A DNA stretch of 6,506 nt, taken from the NCBI GenBank assembly GCA_002385545.1, contig DGDR01000011.1, forward strand, positions 1-6,506, written 5' to 3'. This stretch comes from Clostridium sp. UBA3947 (GTDB taxonomy: Bacteria > Bacillota > Clostridia > Clostridiales > Clostridiaceae). The notes beneath the pieces are model-generated. The model did not search any database, had not been told where the DNA came from, and worked only from the letters and a program-made list of their open reading frames with translations. This document shows positions 1 to 5,904 of the stretch, one piece after another (positions within the stretch are counted from its first letter, which is position 1; every line of letters begins with the position of its first letter). The translations under genes and the position numbers were made by a program.

Positions 1-31
1 TATTCGACATTTTGGGGTGAATTTCCTTTTT
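1..31 (-). promoter_or_regulatory. Candidate sigma-H promoter with overlapping Spo0A box, reading left
   Basis: Read on the minus strand, the sequence gives AAAGGAAAT (29 to 21), a 12-base spacer, and GTCGAATA (8 to 1). This fits the sigma-H consensus RnAGGAWWW, 11-12 bases, RnnGAATWW at every position inside the window. TGTCGAA (9 to 3, minus strand) is also a perfect match to the Spo0A box TGNCGAA and overlaps the -10 element. The promoter would drive a leftward gene outside the window. The match is seen in the sequence; use by sigma-H or Spo0A is inferred, and the last consensus base falls off the edge. Confidence 0.45.
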
Positions 32-267
32 GAATAATAAAAAAGTTAGTAAAATCAATGATTATAAAATATGAAATTTACTCTATTATAGTAAAATAAA
101 ATAGAATTATAGTAGATAAACTTAGGGAGAGTCCCCTAATAGCTTTATTGTATGAATTTAATGGACAAGAGTTTTATCATATCAGAAAGTAAAGAAAACC
201 TGATACGGACATTTTTGGGTAGCAATAAATTAACCTTCGAATAGAGCAATATATTTCCTGGTTTCTA
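32..267. other. AT-rich intergenic stretch, no convincing gene
   Basis: No reading frame here has a plausible ribosome binding site. Bases 61-120 contain only about seven G or C in sixty. They include a small dyad (TTTACT 77-82 with AGTAAA 90-95) and several TATAAT hexamers on the minus strand (61-66, 85-90, 106-111), none with a good -35 element. A short hairpin forms at 122-139 (TTAGGGA, loop GAG, TCCC, one bulged C, TAA), and a weak one at 180-205 (TATCAG with CTGATA). A 30-codon frame at 152-244 lacks a ribosome binding site. The stretch is best read as the spacer between a gene off the left edge and the gene at 331. Confidence 0.5.
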
Positions 268-296
268 TTAACATAAAGTAAATATCTACATATTAT
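268..296 (+). promoter_or_regulatory. Sigma-A promoter of the unknown gene at 331
   Basis: TTAACA at 268-273 (five of six to TTGACA) is followed by a 17-base spacer and TATTAT at 291-296 (five of six to TATAAT). The transcript would start near 303, leaving a leader of about 28 bases that holds the ribosome binding site at 319-324. This is a strong match at the ideal spacing and also rules out the in-frame ATG at 301 as the start. Confidence 0.65.
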
Positions 297-318
297 ATTA
301 ATGTGTGTCATTAAGGCC

Positions 319-324
319 AGGAGG
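319..324 (+). promoter_or_regulatory. Ribosome binding site fixing the start at 331
   Basis: AGGAGG ends six bases before the ATG at 331. The earlier in-frame ATG at 301 has no purine-rich site and lies at or before the predicted transcript start, so 331 is preferred. Confidence 0.8.
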
Positions 325-330
325 TTTATT

Positions 331-807
331 ATGATTATTATTAATAATTTGCTTAAAGAAGTTACAGAATGCTCTGAAAAGGCAATGGAAGCACTAAAGG
401 ATATGCTTAAGCTACCACAGTTTAAATACAATGAACATATAATTAGATACTTATGCCTTATAGATGATATGTGCCAAGAAATTTCTTTAATCAGGAAGGT
501 CTATTATTTAGAATATGGTGAAGAGGAGATAAAGCATAGAATCAATTCTGTATATAAGTATGCTTCGGGTATTATTGATATATTTTATAGTCTTTCAGGA
601 GCATTAACCAAAGCAAATTATAATACTATTCCTAATAAGCTTAAGTCTGCTATGACAACTATACAAGAAGATTTTTGCTTGTTGGCCTGGGAGCTTGTTA
701 AAATTTACGGTGTTAAGGAAGCTATGTTGATAGTAACACCAGGATATCAGGTTATGTCTGGTATATGGATTGAGTATAGAAGATTAATGCTTCCACTAGA
801 AGCATAA
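331..807 (+). CDS. Hypothetical protein, 158 aa, soluble and helical
   Basis: I do not recognise this protein. It has no signal peptide and no clear membrane segment. The composition suggests mostly amphipathic helices: residues 4-27 (acidic/basic helix), 35-62, 66-95, 103-127 and 140-153. Cysteines at 14, 42, 48 and 116 do not form a CxxC metal motif. The C-terminal third (Y126 to L156) is the most hydrophobic part and includes a TPGYQ turn around 136-140. The start is set by AGGAGG at 319-324. It has its own promoter (268-296) and no cotranscribed partner, because the next gene has a separate promoter. No canonical terminator follows; the only dyads after the stop are a 5-bp one (813-827) and a 7-bp one with a 28-base loop (833-874). 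It looks like a real gene from its strong promoter, good ribosome site and Clostridium-like codon use. Its function is unknown. Confidence 0.75.
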   Translation: MIIINNLLKEVTECSEKAMEALKDMLKLPQFKYNEHIIRYLCLIDDMCQEISLIRKVYYLEYGEEEIKHRINSVYKYASGIIDIFYSLSGALTKANYNTIPNKLKSAMTTIQEDFCLLAWELVKIYGVKEAMLIVTPGYQVMSGIWIEYRRLMLPLEA

Positions 808-922
808 ACACAATTTCTACAGGAAATACTTATAGAGACAGCCCACATATGGAAATAAGTAAGGAGAGTCTCTAGCTGTTACAAATATTTTCATTTTACA
901 AAAGCTATTAGTTCATTTAATA

Positions 923-949
923 TTGTATTTGTACAAGATATGTTATAAT
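923..949 (+). promoter_or_regulatory. Extended -10 promoter of the carboxypeptidase gene
   Basis: TGTTATAAT at 941-949 is a perfect extended -10 element (TGnTATAAT). A weaker -35, TTGTAT at 923-928, sits 15 bases upstream; the short spacer is tolerable with an extended -10. The transcript would start near 956 and have an unusually long leader of about 134 bases containing the inverted repeat at 996-1052. An 8-bp dyad, TACAAATA (880-887) with TATTTGTA (926-933), overlaps the -35 and might be an operator, but it is AT-rich and may be chance. Confidence 0.6.
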
Positions 950-995
950 AAACTATTTGTCTTGCTTTTTACTATAGGTTCCATTTGGGATGATC

Positions 996-1052
996 AACTT
1001 ATACATGGCTCAAAATAGTGAACCTTTAAAATATTTTGACCATGTATAAGTT
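996..1052. repeat. Long imperfect inverted repeat in the dacA leader
   Basis: The left arm (996-1017, beginning AACTTATACATGG) and the right arm (1032-1052, ending CCATGTATAAGTT) pair over 21 bp with one bulged base, C1009. The loop is 14 bases (1018-1031). No T-run follows on either strand, so it is not a standard intrinsic terminator. It lies inside the predicted leader of the carboxypeptidase mRNA, ending 26 bases before the ribosome binding site. A second small dyad, AGTTG (1056-1060) with CAACT (1073-1077), abuts that site. It could be an mRNA-stabilising or regulatory hairpin, a protein operator, or the remnant of a small mobile repeat. A 14-codon frame (1005-1049) runs through it but is probably incidental. 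Confidence 0.75.
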
Positions 1053-1089
1053 AATAGTTGAAATTGAAAGCCCAACTTAGGAGGATTTT

Positions 1090-2439
1090 ATGAAGAAATT
1101 AAGTCTTGCGCTAATTTTTGCTATGCTATTTATGTTTCCCATGAAAAGGGTTCAAGCTTCTTCAAAAAATGCATTGAATATAAATAGTGATTGTTCATAT
1201 ATACTAATTGATGGAAAGACTGGTCAGGTATTAGTTGAAAATAACGCAGATGCCATCATACGTCCTGCAAGTACCACTAAAATATTAACAGCCATAGTTG
1301 CTTTGGAGGAGGGAGACCTAAATAAAGAGGTTAATGTTTCCCTAGAAGCAGTAAATGATATTGGTGACGGTGGAATGAATATAGGTATAATGGCTGGTGA
1401 AACTAATCTAACATTAGAACATATGCTTAATGTTATGATGGTTAAGTCTGCCAATGAAACTGCTAATATTATAGCTGAAAATATTTATCCAAGCAGAGCA
1501 GCTTTTATAGAAAGAATGAACCAACGAGCAAAGGAGTTAGGTGCTATCCATACTACCTTTTATAATACCAATGGTATGGATGATACAGAAGAATATAAAA
1601 AGCATTTAACCACCGCCAGGGATATGGTGATAATAGCTAAACATGCTATGACCATTCCAAAATTTAGAGAAATTGTAAAGCAAGAATATTATAATGAATT
1701 ACCGGCCACCAATAAGCATAAAGAATGGCCACCTTTAAGAACAAGCAATAAGTTATTGTGGGATACTAATGAATATAAATACACGAAGCATTCTCAAGAG
1801 TACAAATATACTGTTAACGGTATTAAGACAGGCTATACCAGTGGAGCAGGCTTTAATCTAATTTCATCTGCAGTAAATGAAGAGGGAATTGAATTGATAG
1901 CTGCAGTAATGAACGTAAAAGATGGCAACAATGCTGTGTTTCAATATACTAAGGCCTTGTTTGAATATGGCTTTGGGAATTATACTATGCAAAATGTAGT
2001 AAAGAAGAATCAGTTTGTTGAGTCTGTACCTGTAGCAAAATCAAAAGATGGAAATAAGTTAGCCTTAGTAGCTGCAGAAGATTTAAATGTTATTGTACCA
2101 ATTGAAGATAACAACTGGAATATTGAAGCTAAAAAGAATATAACTGCCGATATTACTGCTCCAATAAAGCAAGGCCAAGTACTAGGTAGTGTGGAGTACA
2201 TACAAAATGGGGTATCTATTGGCAAGATTGATCTTATAGCAGCTAAAAATATGGATGTTAATAATAATTTAATATTTTCAAAGGATACCAAGAGTTTTTT
2301 TGGAAAGGGCTTATTTAGTTGGATTCTGAAGCTTCTGCTTTTACTTTATCTTATTTTAATTGCTAGAAAGCATATTAAAAGGGCAATAAGAAGAAAGAAA
2401 AGAAGAAAATATATGGAAAGCAGATATAAACTTAAGTAA
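1090..2439 (+). CDS. D-alanyl-D-alanine carboxypeptidase (peptidase S11, DacA/DacF type)
   Basis: This is an exported serine DD-carboxypeptidase (low-molecular-weight penicillin-binding protein) that removes the terminal D-Ala from peptidoglycan stem pentapeptides on the outer face of the membrane. Residues 1-24 form a signal peptide (MKK, hydrophobic core, cleavage after VQA). All three active-site motifs are present: STTK at 61-64 (nucleophile S61, K64), SAN at 120-122 and KTG at 246-248. Residues about 300-385 are the beta-rich PBP5 C-terminal domain. Instead of an amphipathic helix, the end is a true membrane anchor (about 409-425), followed by a strongly basic cytosolic tail (R426 to K449). 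At 449 residues it is slightly long for the family because of that anchor. AGGAGG at 1079-1084 is five bases before the ATG. It forms a single-gene unit: promoter at 923-949, terminator at 2444-2469. The sequence cannot separate a vegetative DacA from a sporulation DacF/DacB role, so no symbol is given. Family is certain; exact paralogue is not. Confidence 0.95.
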   Translation: MKKLSLALIFAMLFMFPMKRVQASSKNALNINSDCSYILIDGKTGQVLVENNADAIIRPASTTKILTAIVALEEGDLNKEVNVSLEAVNDIGDGGMNIGIMAGETNLTLEHMLNVMMVKSANETANIIAENIYPSRAAFIERMNQRAKELGAIHTTFYNTNGMDDTEEYKKHLTTARDMVIIAKHAMTIPKFREIVKQEYYNELPATNKHKEWPPLRTSNKLLWDTNEYKYTKHSQEYKYTVNGIKTGYTSGAGFNLISSAVNEEGIELIAAVMNVKDGNNAVFQYTKALFEYGFGNYTMQNVVKKNQFVESVPVAKSKDGNKLALVAAEDLNVIVPIEDNNWNIEAKKNITADITAPIKQGQVLGSVEYIQNGVSIGKIDLIAAKNMDVNNNLIFSKDTKSFFGKGLFSWILKLLLLLYLILIARKHIKRAIRRKKRRKYMESRYKLK

Positions 2440-2443
2440 ACGA

Positions 2444-2469
2444 GGAATTGCATATGCAATTCCATTTTT
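2444..2469 (+). terminator. Intrinsic terminator after the carboxypeptidase gene
   Basis: A perfect 20-base palindrome (2444-2463) folds as an 8-bp stem, GGAATTGC with GCAATTCC, and an ATAT loop. ATTTTT follows directly. It starts five bases after the stop codon. The stem is AT-rich and short, so termination may be incomplete, but position and shape are typical. Confidence 0.7.
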
Positions 2470-2486
2470 ATGTATATTTATTGCTA

Positions 2487-2516
2487 TTGAATGATAATAG
2501 AACGGTGAGGTAGAAT
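2487..2516 (+). promoter_or_regulatory. Candidate sigma-A promoter of the trk operon
   Basis: TTGAAT at 2487-2492 (four of six to TTGACA), an 18-base spacer, and TAGAAT at 2511-2516 (five of six to TATAAT) lie between the preceding terminator and the first operon gene. The transcript would start near 2523. It is the best candidate in the gap, though not a strong consensus match. Confidence 0.5.
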
Positions 2517-2525
2517 TAAGTTCAT

Positions 2526-2549
2526 AATCCTAAGTTAGGAAGGAGGATT
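2526..2549 (+). promoter_or_regulatory. Dyad overlapping the ribosome binding site of the first trk-operon gene
   Basis: TCCTAA, G, TTAGGA (2528-2540) is a perfect 13-base dyad just after the predicted transcript start. In RNA, AATCCT (2526-2531) can instead pair with AGGATT (2544-2549), covering part of AGGAGG (2541-2546). The ribosome site is six bases before the GTG at 2553, which fixes that start. The dyad could be a repressor operator or a weak translation switch; both roles are inferred. Confidence 0.4.
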
Positions 2550-2552
2550 TCT

Positions 2553-3014
2553 GTGGAAAGGGTTATTTTTTTTATAGATGAAATAGAAGAGCTGAAGGAA
2601 TATATTAAAGGTCTATTAAGTGAAGATTCTGAGACTGAAGTTCTTATATCTGGAACCTTTGATAATGAAGTGTACCAGGAAATTATTGAGAGAATGTTGC
2701 TTACTGACAATATAAAGAAATCCAAAATTATCATTCCAATGGTAGGGAGAAATGGTGTAGTATCAAGGAGCTATATAACCAAAATATGTAGTTCAGGCGG
2801 TCACATGAAAATAAATAGTAAATATAGAAATAATATCGTGGTAATAGGAGATTATGCTTTAATTCTTTCCTTTTCAAGTAGACATTATCACGATGGCGGT
2901 ATAAAAGCACATTTTGAATCTTGTGTAGTTACCAATGATAAAAAAGTAGTTGAAAAAATTATTAATAAGTTTGTTAATATATGGAATTATAGCTTGCCTC
3001 TAGTAGAAAACTAG
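2553..3014 (+). CDS. Hypothetical protein, 153 aa, PLD-like fold without HKD residues
   Basis: This is a small cytosolic protein with no signal peptide or membrane segment. It starts with GTG, chosen because AGGAGG (2541-2546) lies six bases upstream. The order of elements resembles one phospholipase-D-like half-domain: helix 8-22, strand around 28-33 (EVLISG), helix 37-53, strand 58-63 (KIIIPMV), helix 70-80, then SGGHMKINSKYRNN (81-94) and strand-rich IVVIGDYALILSFSS (95-109). In true PLD enzymes this last region carries HxK(x)4D. Here the HxK position reads RNN, so a hydrolase is unlikely; a ligand-binding or regulatory role, as in TrmB-type sugar sensors, is possible. Histidines H111, H113 and H120 and C124 cluster after it. 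It is the first gene of the trk operon, 18 bases before trkA, so a link to K+ transport is suggested by context only. The fold call is from pattern memory and moderate; the gene itself is clear. Confidence 0.8.
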   Translation: MERVIFFIDEIEELKEYIKGLLSEDSETEVLISGTFDNEVYQEIIERMLLTDNIKKSKIIIPMVGRNGVVSRSYITKICSSGGHMKINSKYRNNIVVIGDYALILSFSSRHYHDGGIKAHFESCVVTNDKKVVEKIINKFVNIWNYSLPLVEN

Positions 3015-3032
3015 AGAAGGAGGATATATAGA

Positions 3033-4442
3033 ATGAAAATAATAATTGTTGGAGCAGGTAAGGTTGGCTACACTTTAGCTGAGAATTTATCTAAGGATAA
3101 TAATTACGATGTAACTGTTATAGATAAGGATGATGACGCTTTAGCCAAAGTGGAAGAGAATCTGGATGTTTTATGTATTAAGGGTAATGGAGTAAGCGCT
3201 AGCATACTGATGGAGGCTGAAATAGTAAATTCCGATTTAATTATAGCAGTTACTGGCAGTGATGAAATAAATATGCTTTGCTGCTTAACAGCTAAGAAGC
3301 TTGGGGTGAAAAAAGCTGTTGCTAGAGTTAGAAACCCAGAATATTCACAGGAGTTATCTATAATAAAGGACCAAATAGGCTTAGATTATGTTATTAATCC
3401 AGAGTTTGCTGCAGCTGAGGAAATCGCACGATCTATGGGCTTTTCTTCTGCCATTAATGTAGAGAATTTTGCTAAAGGCCGAGTGAGAATGGTTGATTTA
3501 ATCGTTAATGATGAAATGGGACTAGATGGAAAGTCCTTGGCGGATATAGACAAGGAATCAAAGTCAACGGTGCTTATAGGAGTAATAGTAAGAAATAACG
3601 AAGTGCTTGTACCAAATGGATCCACTGTTATTCAGAAAAATGATCATATTTATGCTATTGGTAATCCCTCAAGTATATATAGCTTTTGCAAGTACCATGG
3701 AAAGAATCCTGATAAAATAAAAAATGTTATTATAGTAGGTGGAGGTAGAATTACCTTTTACTTGTATAAGCTTTTAGTAGGTATGGGGATAAATACTAAA
3801 ATAATTGAAATTAATGGTGATAGGTGCCACGAACTAGCAGACGTATTACCTAATGCTTTGATAATTAATGATGACGGTTCTGATGAAGGAGTATTAAAGT
3901 CAGAGAATATTGATACTGTAGATGGCTTTATCGCAGTAACTGGCATTGATGAAGTCAATATTATGTCTTCCTTAATAGCTAAGAACTTTAAAGTAAAAAA
4001 GGTTATAACTAAGGTTAGTAGAACCAATTATGATAATATAGTAAATCATTTAGGCTTAGATACAGTAATTAGTCCAAAGGAAATAACAACAAATTATATC
4101 TTAAAATATGTAAGAGGAAAATCTATTGAATCTTTACATAGAATTGTTGATGGACAAGCTGAAGTCATTGAGTTTGTAGTTGATAAGAACAGTGACTTAA
4201 TAGATAAGCCTTTAAAAAATATTAAAATGGTACCTAATACTATAATAGCAACTATAGTAAGAAGAAAAGAAGTTGTGGTACCTCACGGTAAAGATGTTAT
4301 AAAGGCTGGAGATAGGATAATAGTTATAACTAAGCAACAGAAAATATCAACACCTAGTGAGTTGATTTCAAAGGTAAATGGAGGATTACAAAATGAATTA
4401 CTCAATGGTATTAAAAAACTTGGGGATATTATTAATATGTGA
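3033..4442 (+). CDS. trkA: Trk system K+ uptake protein TrkA (two RCK modules)
   Basis: This is the cytosolic gating and regulatory subunit that forms a ring under TrkH and responds to nucleotides. It has the full-length duplicated layout: RCK_N1 (about 1-120) with GAGKVG at 7-12 and acidic D31 at the end of the second strand; RCK_C1 (about 150-215); RCK_N2 (about 231-350) with E259; and RCK_C2 (about 365-436). The halves are visibly homologous: AVTGSDEIN at 72-80 matches AVTGIDEVN at 301-309. The second dinucleotide motif is GGGRIT (236-241), with Thr where the last Gly or Ala is usual, so that site may bind NAD(H) differently or not at all. RCK_C domains can bind c-di-AMP or ions in Firmicute homologues; this is not shown here. 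AAGGAGG (3017-3023) lies nine bases before the ATG. At 469 residues it is a little long, because the last 17 codons run into trkH. It is cotranscribed with trkH. Confidence 0.95.
   Translation: MKIIIVGAGKVGYTLAENLSKDNNYDVTVIDKDDDALAKVEENLDVLCIKGNGVSASILMEAEIVNSDLIIAVTGSDEINMLCCLTAKKLGVKKAVARVRNPEYSQELSIIKDQIGLDYVINPEFAAAEEIARSMGFSSAINVENFAKGRVRMVDLIVNDEMGLDGKSLADIDKESKSTVLIGVIVRNNEVLVPNGSTVIQKNDHIYAIGNPSSIYSFCKYHGKNPDKIKNVIIVGGGRITFYLYKLLVGMGINTKIIEINGDRCHELADVLPNALIINDDGSDEGVLKSENIDTVDGFIAVTGIDEVNIMSSLIAKNFKVKKVITKVSRTNYDNIVNHLGLDTVISPKEITTNYILKYVRGKSIESLHRIVDGQAEVIEFVVDKNSDLIDKPLKNIKMVPNTIIATIVRRKEVVVPHGKDVIKAGDRIIVITKQQKISTPSELISKVNGGLQNELLNGIKKLGDIINM
4380..4385 (+). promoter_or_regulatory. 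Ribosome binding site of trkH inside trkA
   Basis: GGAGGA lies seven bases before the ATG at 4393 and within the trkA reading frame. An earlier in-frame ATG at 4378 overlaps this site and has no site of its own, so 4393 is the likely start. Ribosomes translating trkA must pass over it, which favours coupled translation. Confidence 0.75.
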
Positions 4443-5835
4443 AGCCCTGGCGATGATTCCTTCCCTAGGTGTTGCCATAGGGACTAAAGGTAAAGATGAA
4501 GCGGCTTTTTTATATACCATTGCTATATTATTATTTTTAGGAATCTGCACCCTATTTATAAAGCCTAAAAATAAAACTATATATGGGAGAGATGGCTTTG
4601 CCATAGCTTCTATAGGATGGATTCTAGCATCCTTTTTTGGGGCTTTGCCCTTTTACTTCAGCGGAGCAGTTCCATCACTTGTTGACTCTTTTTTCGAAGC
4701 TGTATCGGGATTTACCACCACTGGTTCTAGTATTATAACTAACGTGGAAGCACTTCCTCAAGGCTTAATCTTTTGGAGAAGTTTTACCCATTGGATTGGT
4801 GGAATGGGAATATTGGTATTGACTATGGCAATATTGCCTACTATTGGAGCAGGGAATATGCAAATAATGAAAGCAGAAAGCCCTGGCCCTAATCCAGGAA
4901 AATTAGTACCTAGACTAAAGAAAAGCGCTATAATTCTCTACGGAATTTATATGGTAATAACAGTATCAGAAGTTATTCTACTAAAGCTTAGTGGGTTATC
5001 CTTATTTGATTCCCTTATATATTCCTTTGGTTCTGTAGGTACTGGTGGATTTGCAAACAAAAGCTTAAGTATTGCCCATTATAATAATATAGCAGCAGAG
5101 ATTATTATAACAATCTTTTGTTTTGCTTGCGGTATAAATTTTTCCTTGTATTACACAGCTATAAAAGGTAATATAAAAGAATTTTTTAAGGATGAAGAGT
5201 TTAAGGTGTATGTTAGCATTATACTAGTGGCAATAATATTAATAACCTTGAATATATATGGTAATGTGTTTAATGGTGTTGGTACGGCATTAAGACATTC
5301 AACCTTTCAAGTGGTTACAATAATAACTACCACTGGTTATTCCAGTACGGACTTTAATCAATGGCCAGCCTTCAGTAAAATGATTTTATTAATATTAATG
5401 TTTATTGGGGGATGTGCTGGGTCTACAGCTGGATCTGTGAAAAATTTAAGACTATTACTATTGTTTAAGAATGCTAAAAGAGAAGTGCATAAAATAATTC
5501 ATCCTAAAGCAGTATACACTGTAAAATATGGTGGTAAAACAGTTAATGAAAATACTTTATCAGCAGTATCAAATTTTTTTGTTTTATATATGTTTATTTT
5601 TTTTATAGCTGTAATATTAATATCCTTAGATGGAAAAGATATGATAACTAATATTTCTGCAGTGACTGCTACGCTAGGTAATATTGGTCCTGGCTTAGGA
5701 GTGGTAGGACCAATGGGAAGTTTTTCATCCTTCTCAGACTTTAGTAAAATGATAATGTCCTTTTGTATGTTAGCAGGACGTCTAGAGATATATCCTTTGC
5801 TTCTTCTATTTAGTAGACAGTTTTGGAAGAAATAG
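4393..5835 (+). CDS. trkH: Trk system K+ uptake protein TrkH
   Basis: This is the integral membrane K+ translocating subunit of the SKT (TrkH/KtrB) superfamily, built from four M1-P-M2 repeats. All four filter loops can be seen: TTTGS (108-112), GTGGF (217-220 region, G218), TTTGY (312-316) and LGNIGPG (428-434). Membrane helices include about 8-30, 39-56, 68-92, 129-155, 178-200, 233-255, 273-290, 328-345, 392-411 and 452-473. Family signatures HWIGGMGI (133-140), GGCAGSTAGSVK (339-350, the mobile intramembrane loop and following basic residues) and AGRLEIYP (461-468) are intact. At 480 residues from the chosen start it has the normal family length. The start at 4393 is set by GGAGGA at 4380-4385, giving a 50-base overlap with trkA in another frame. 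It works with the upstream TrkA. Nothing appears truncated. K+ is the expected ion; Na+ coupling or selectivity cannot be judged. Confidence 0.95.
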   Translation: MNYSMVLKNLGILLICEALAMIPSLGVAIGTKGKDEAAFLYTIAILLFLGICTLFIKPKNKTIYGRDGFAIASIGWILASFFGALPFYFSGAVPSLVDSFFEAVSGFTTTGSSIITNVEALPQGLIFWRSFTHWIGGMGILVLTMAILPTIGAGNMQIMKAESPGPNPGKLVPRLKKSAIILYGIYMVITVSEVILLKLSGLSLFDSLIYSFGSVGTGGFANKSLSIAHYNNIAAEIIITIFCFACGINFSLYYTAIKGNIKEFFKDEEFKVYVSIILVAIILITLNIYGNVFNGVGTALRHSTFQVVTIITTTGYSSTDFNQWPAFSKMILLILMFIGGCAGSTAGSVKNLRLLLLFKNAKREVHKIIHPKAVYTVKYGGKTVNENTLSAVSNFFVLYMFIFFIAVILISLDGKDMITNISAVTATLGNIGPGLGVVGPMGSFSSFSDFSKMIMSFCMLAGRLEIYPLLLLFSRQFWKK

Positions 5836-5903
5836 TTCCTTCTCAACCTTTAGCTGCATAAGCTAATATAAACAACAACAAATAAAAAGCTGGTGAGAAG
5901 GAG
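5836..5903 (+). promoter_or_regulatory. Hairpin hiding the ribosome binding site of the DUF3592 gene
   Basis: TTCCTTCTCA (5836-5845), starting one base after the trkH stop codon, pairs with TGAGAAGGAG (5894-5903) over ten base pairs, the outermost being a U-G wobble. The right arm is the ribosome-binding region of the next gene. Further pairing is possible inside: AGCT 5852-5855 with AGCT 5888-5891, or a local 5-bp hairpin TAGCT (5851-5855) with AGCTA (5861-5865). No T-run follows, so it is not a terminator. A ribosome stopping at the trkH stop codon would cover the left arm and free the site. Pairing is seen; the coupling role is inferred. Confidence 0.65.
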
Positions 5904-5904
5904 T

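Noticed and set aside
180..216. TATCAG/CTGATA hairpin followed by TTTTT as a terminator or riboswitch
   Set aside because: The stem is six bp with a 14-base loop, and the T-run starts six bases later; no riboswitch core motif is seen.
152..244. A 30-codon + strand frame beginning MNLMDKSFIISESKE
   Set aside because: The composition looks protein-like, but there is no ribosome binding site before either Met and no promoter placed for it. A remnant or small protein cannot be excluded.
177..431. Minus-strand reading frame of 84 codons
   Set aside because: It overlaps the promoter and start of the supported + strand gene and has no ribosome site; composition looks like a shadow.
126..870. GGAGAGTC occurs on both sides of the unknown gene (126-133 and 863-870), each followed by a CCCT/TCT and AGCT
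   Set aside because: The shared core is only eight bases and the flanks diverge; it is too short to claim a bracketing repeat or insertion.
833..874. TAGAGAC with GTCTCTA as a terminator of the unknown gene
   Set aside because: Seven base pairs around a 28-base loop with no T-run; it does not meet intrinsic terminator form.
1005..1049. 14-codon leader peptide (MAQNSEPLKYFDHV) across the inverted repeat
   Set aside because: Only a weak GGGATGAT lies upstream, and the frame follows from the palindrome sequence; no run of regulatory codons is present.
996..1052. Inverted repeat as an intact insertion sequence or MITE
   Set aside because: No target-site duplication flanks it and no transposase is present; a decayed element remains possible but unsupported.
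5499..5846. Minus-strand reading frame of 115 codons antisense to trkH
   Set aside because: It is an antisense shadow of a strongly conserved membrane protein gene, with no promoter or ribosome site.
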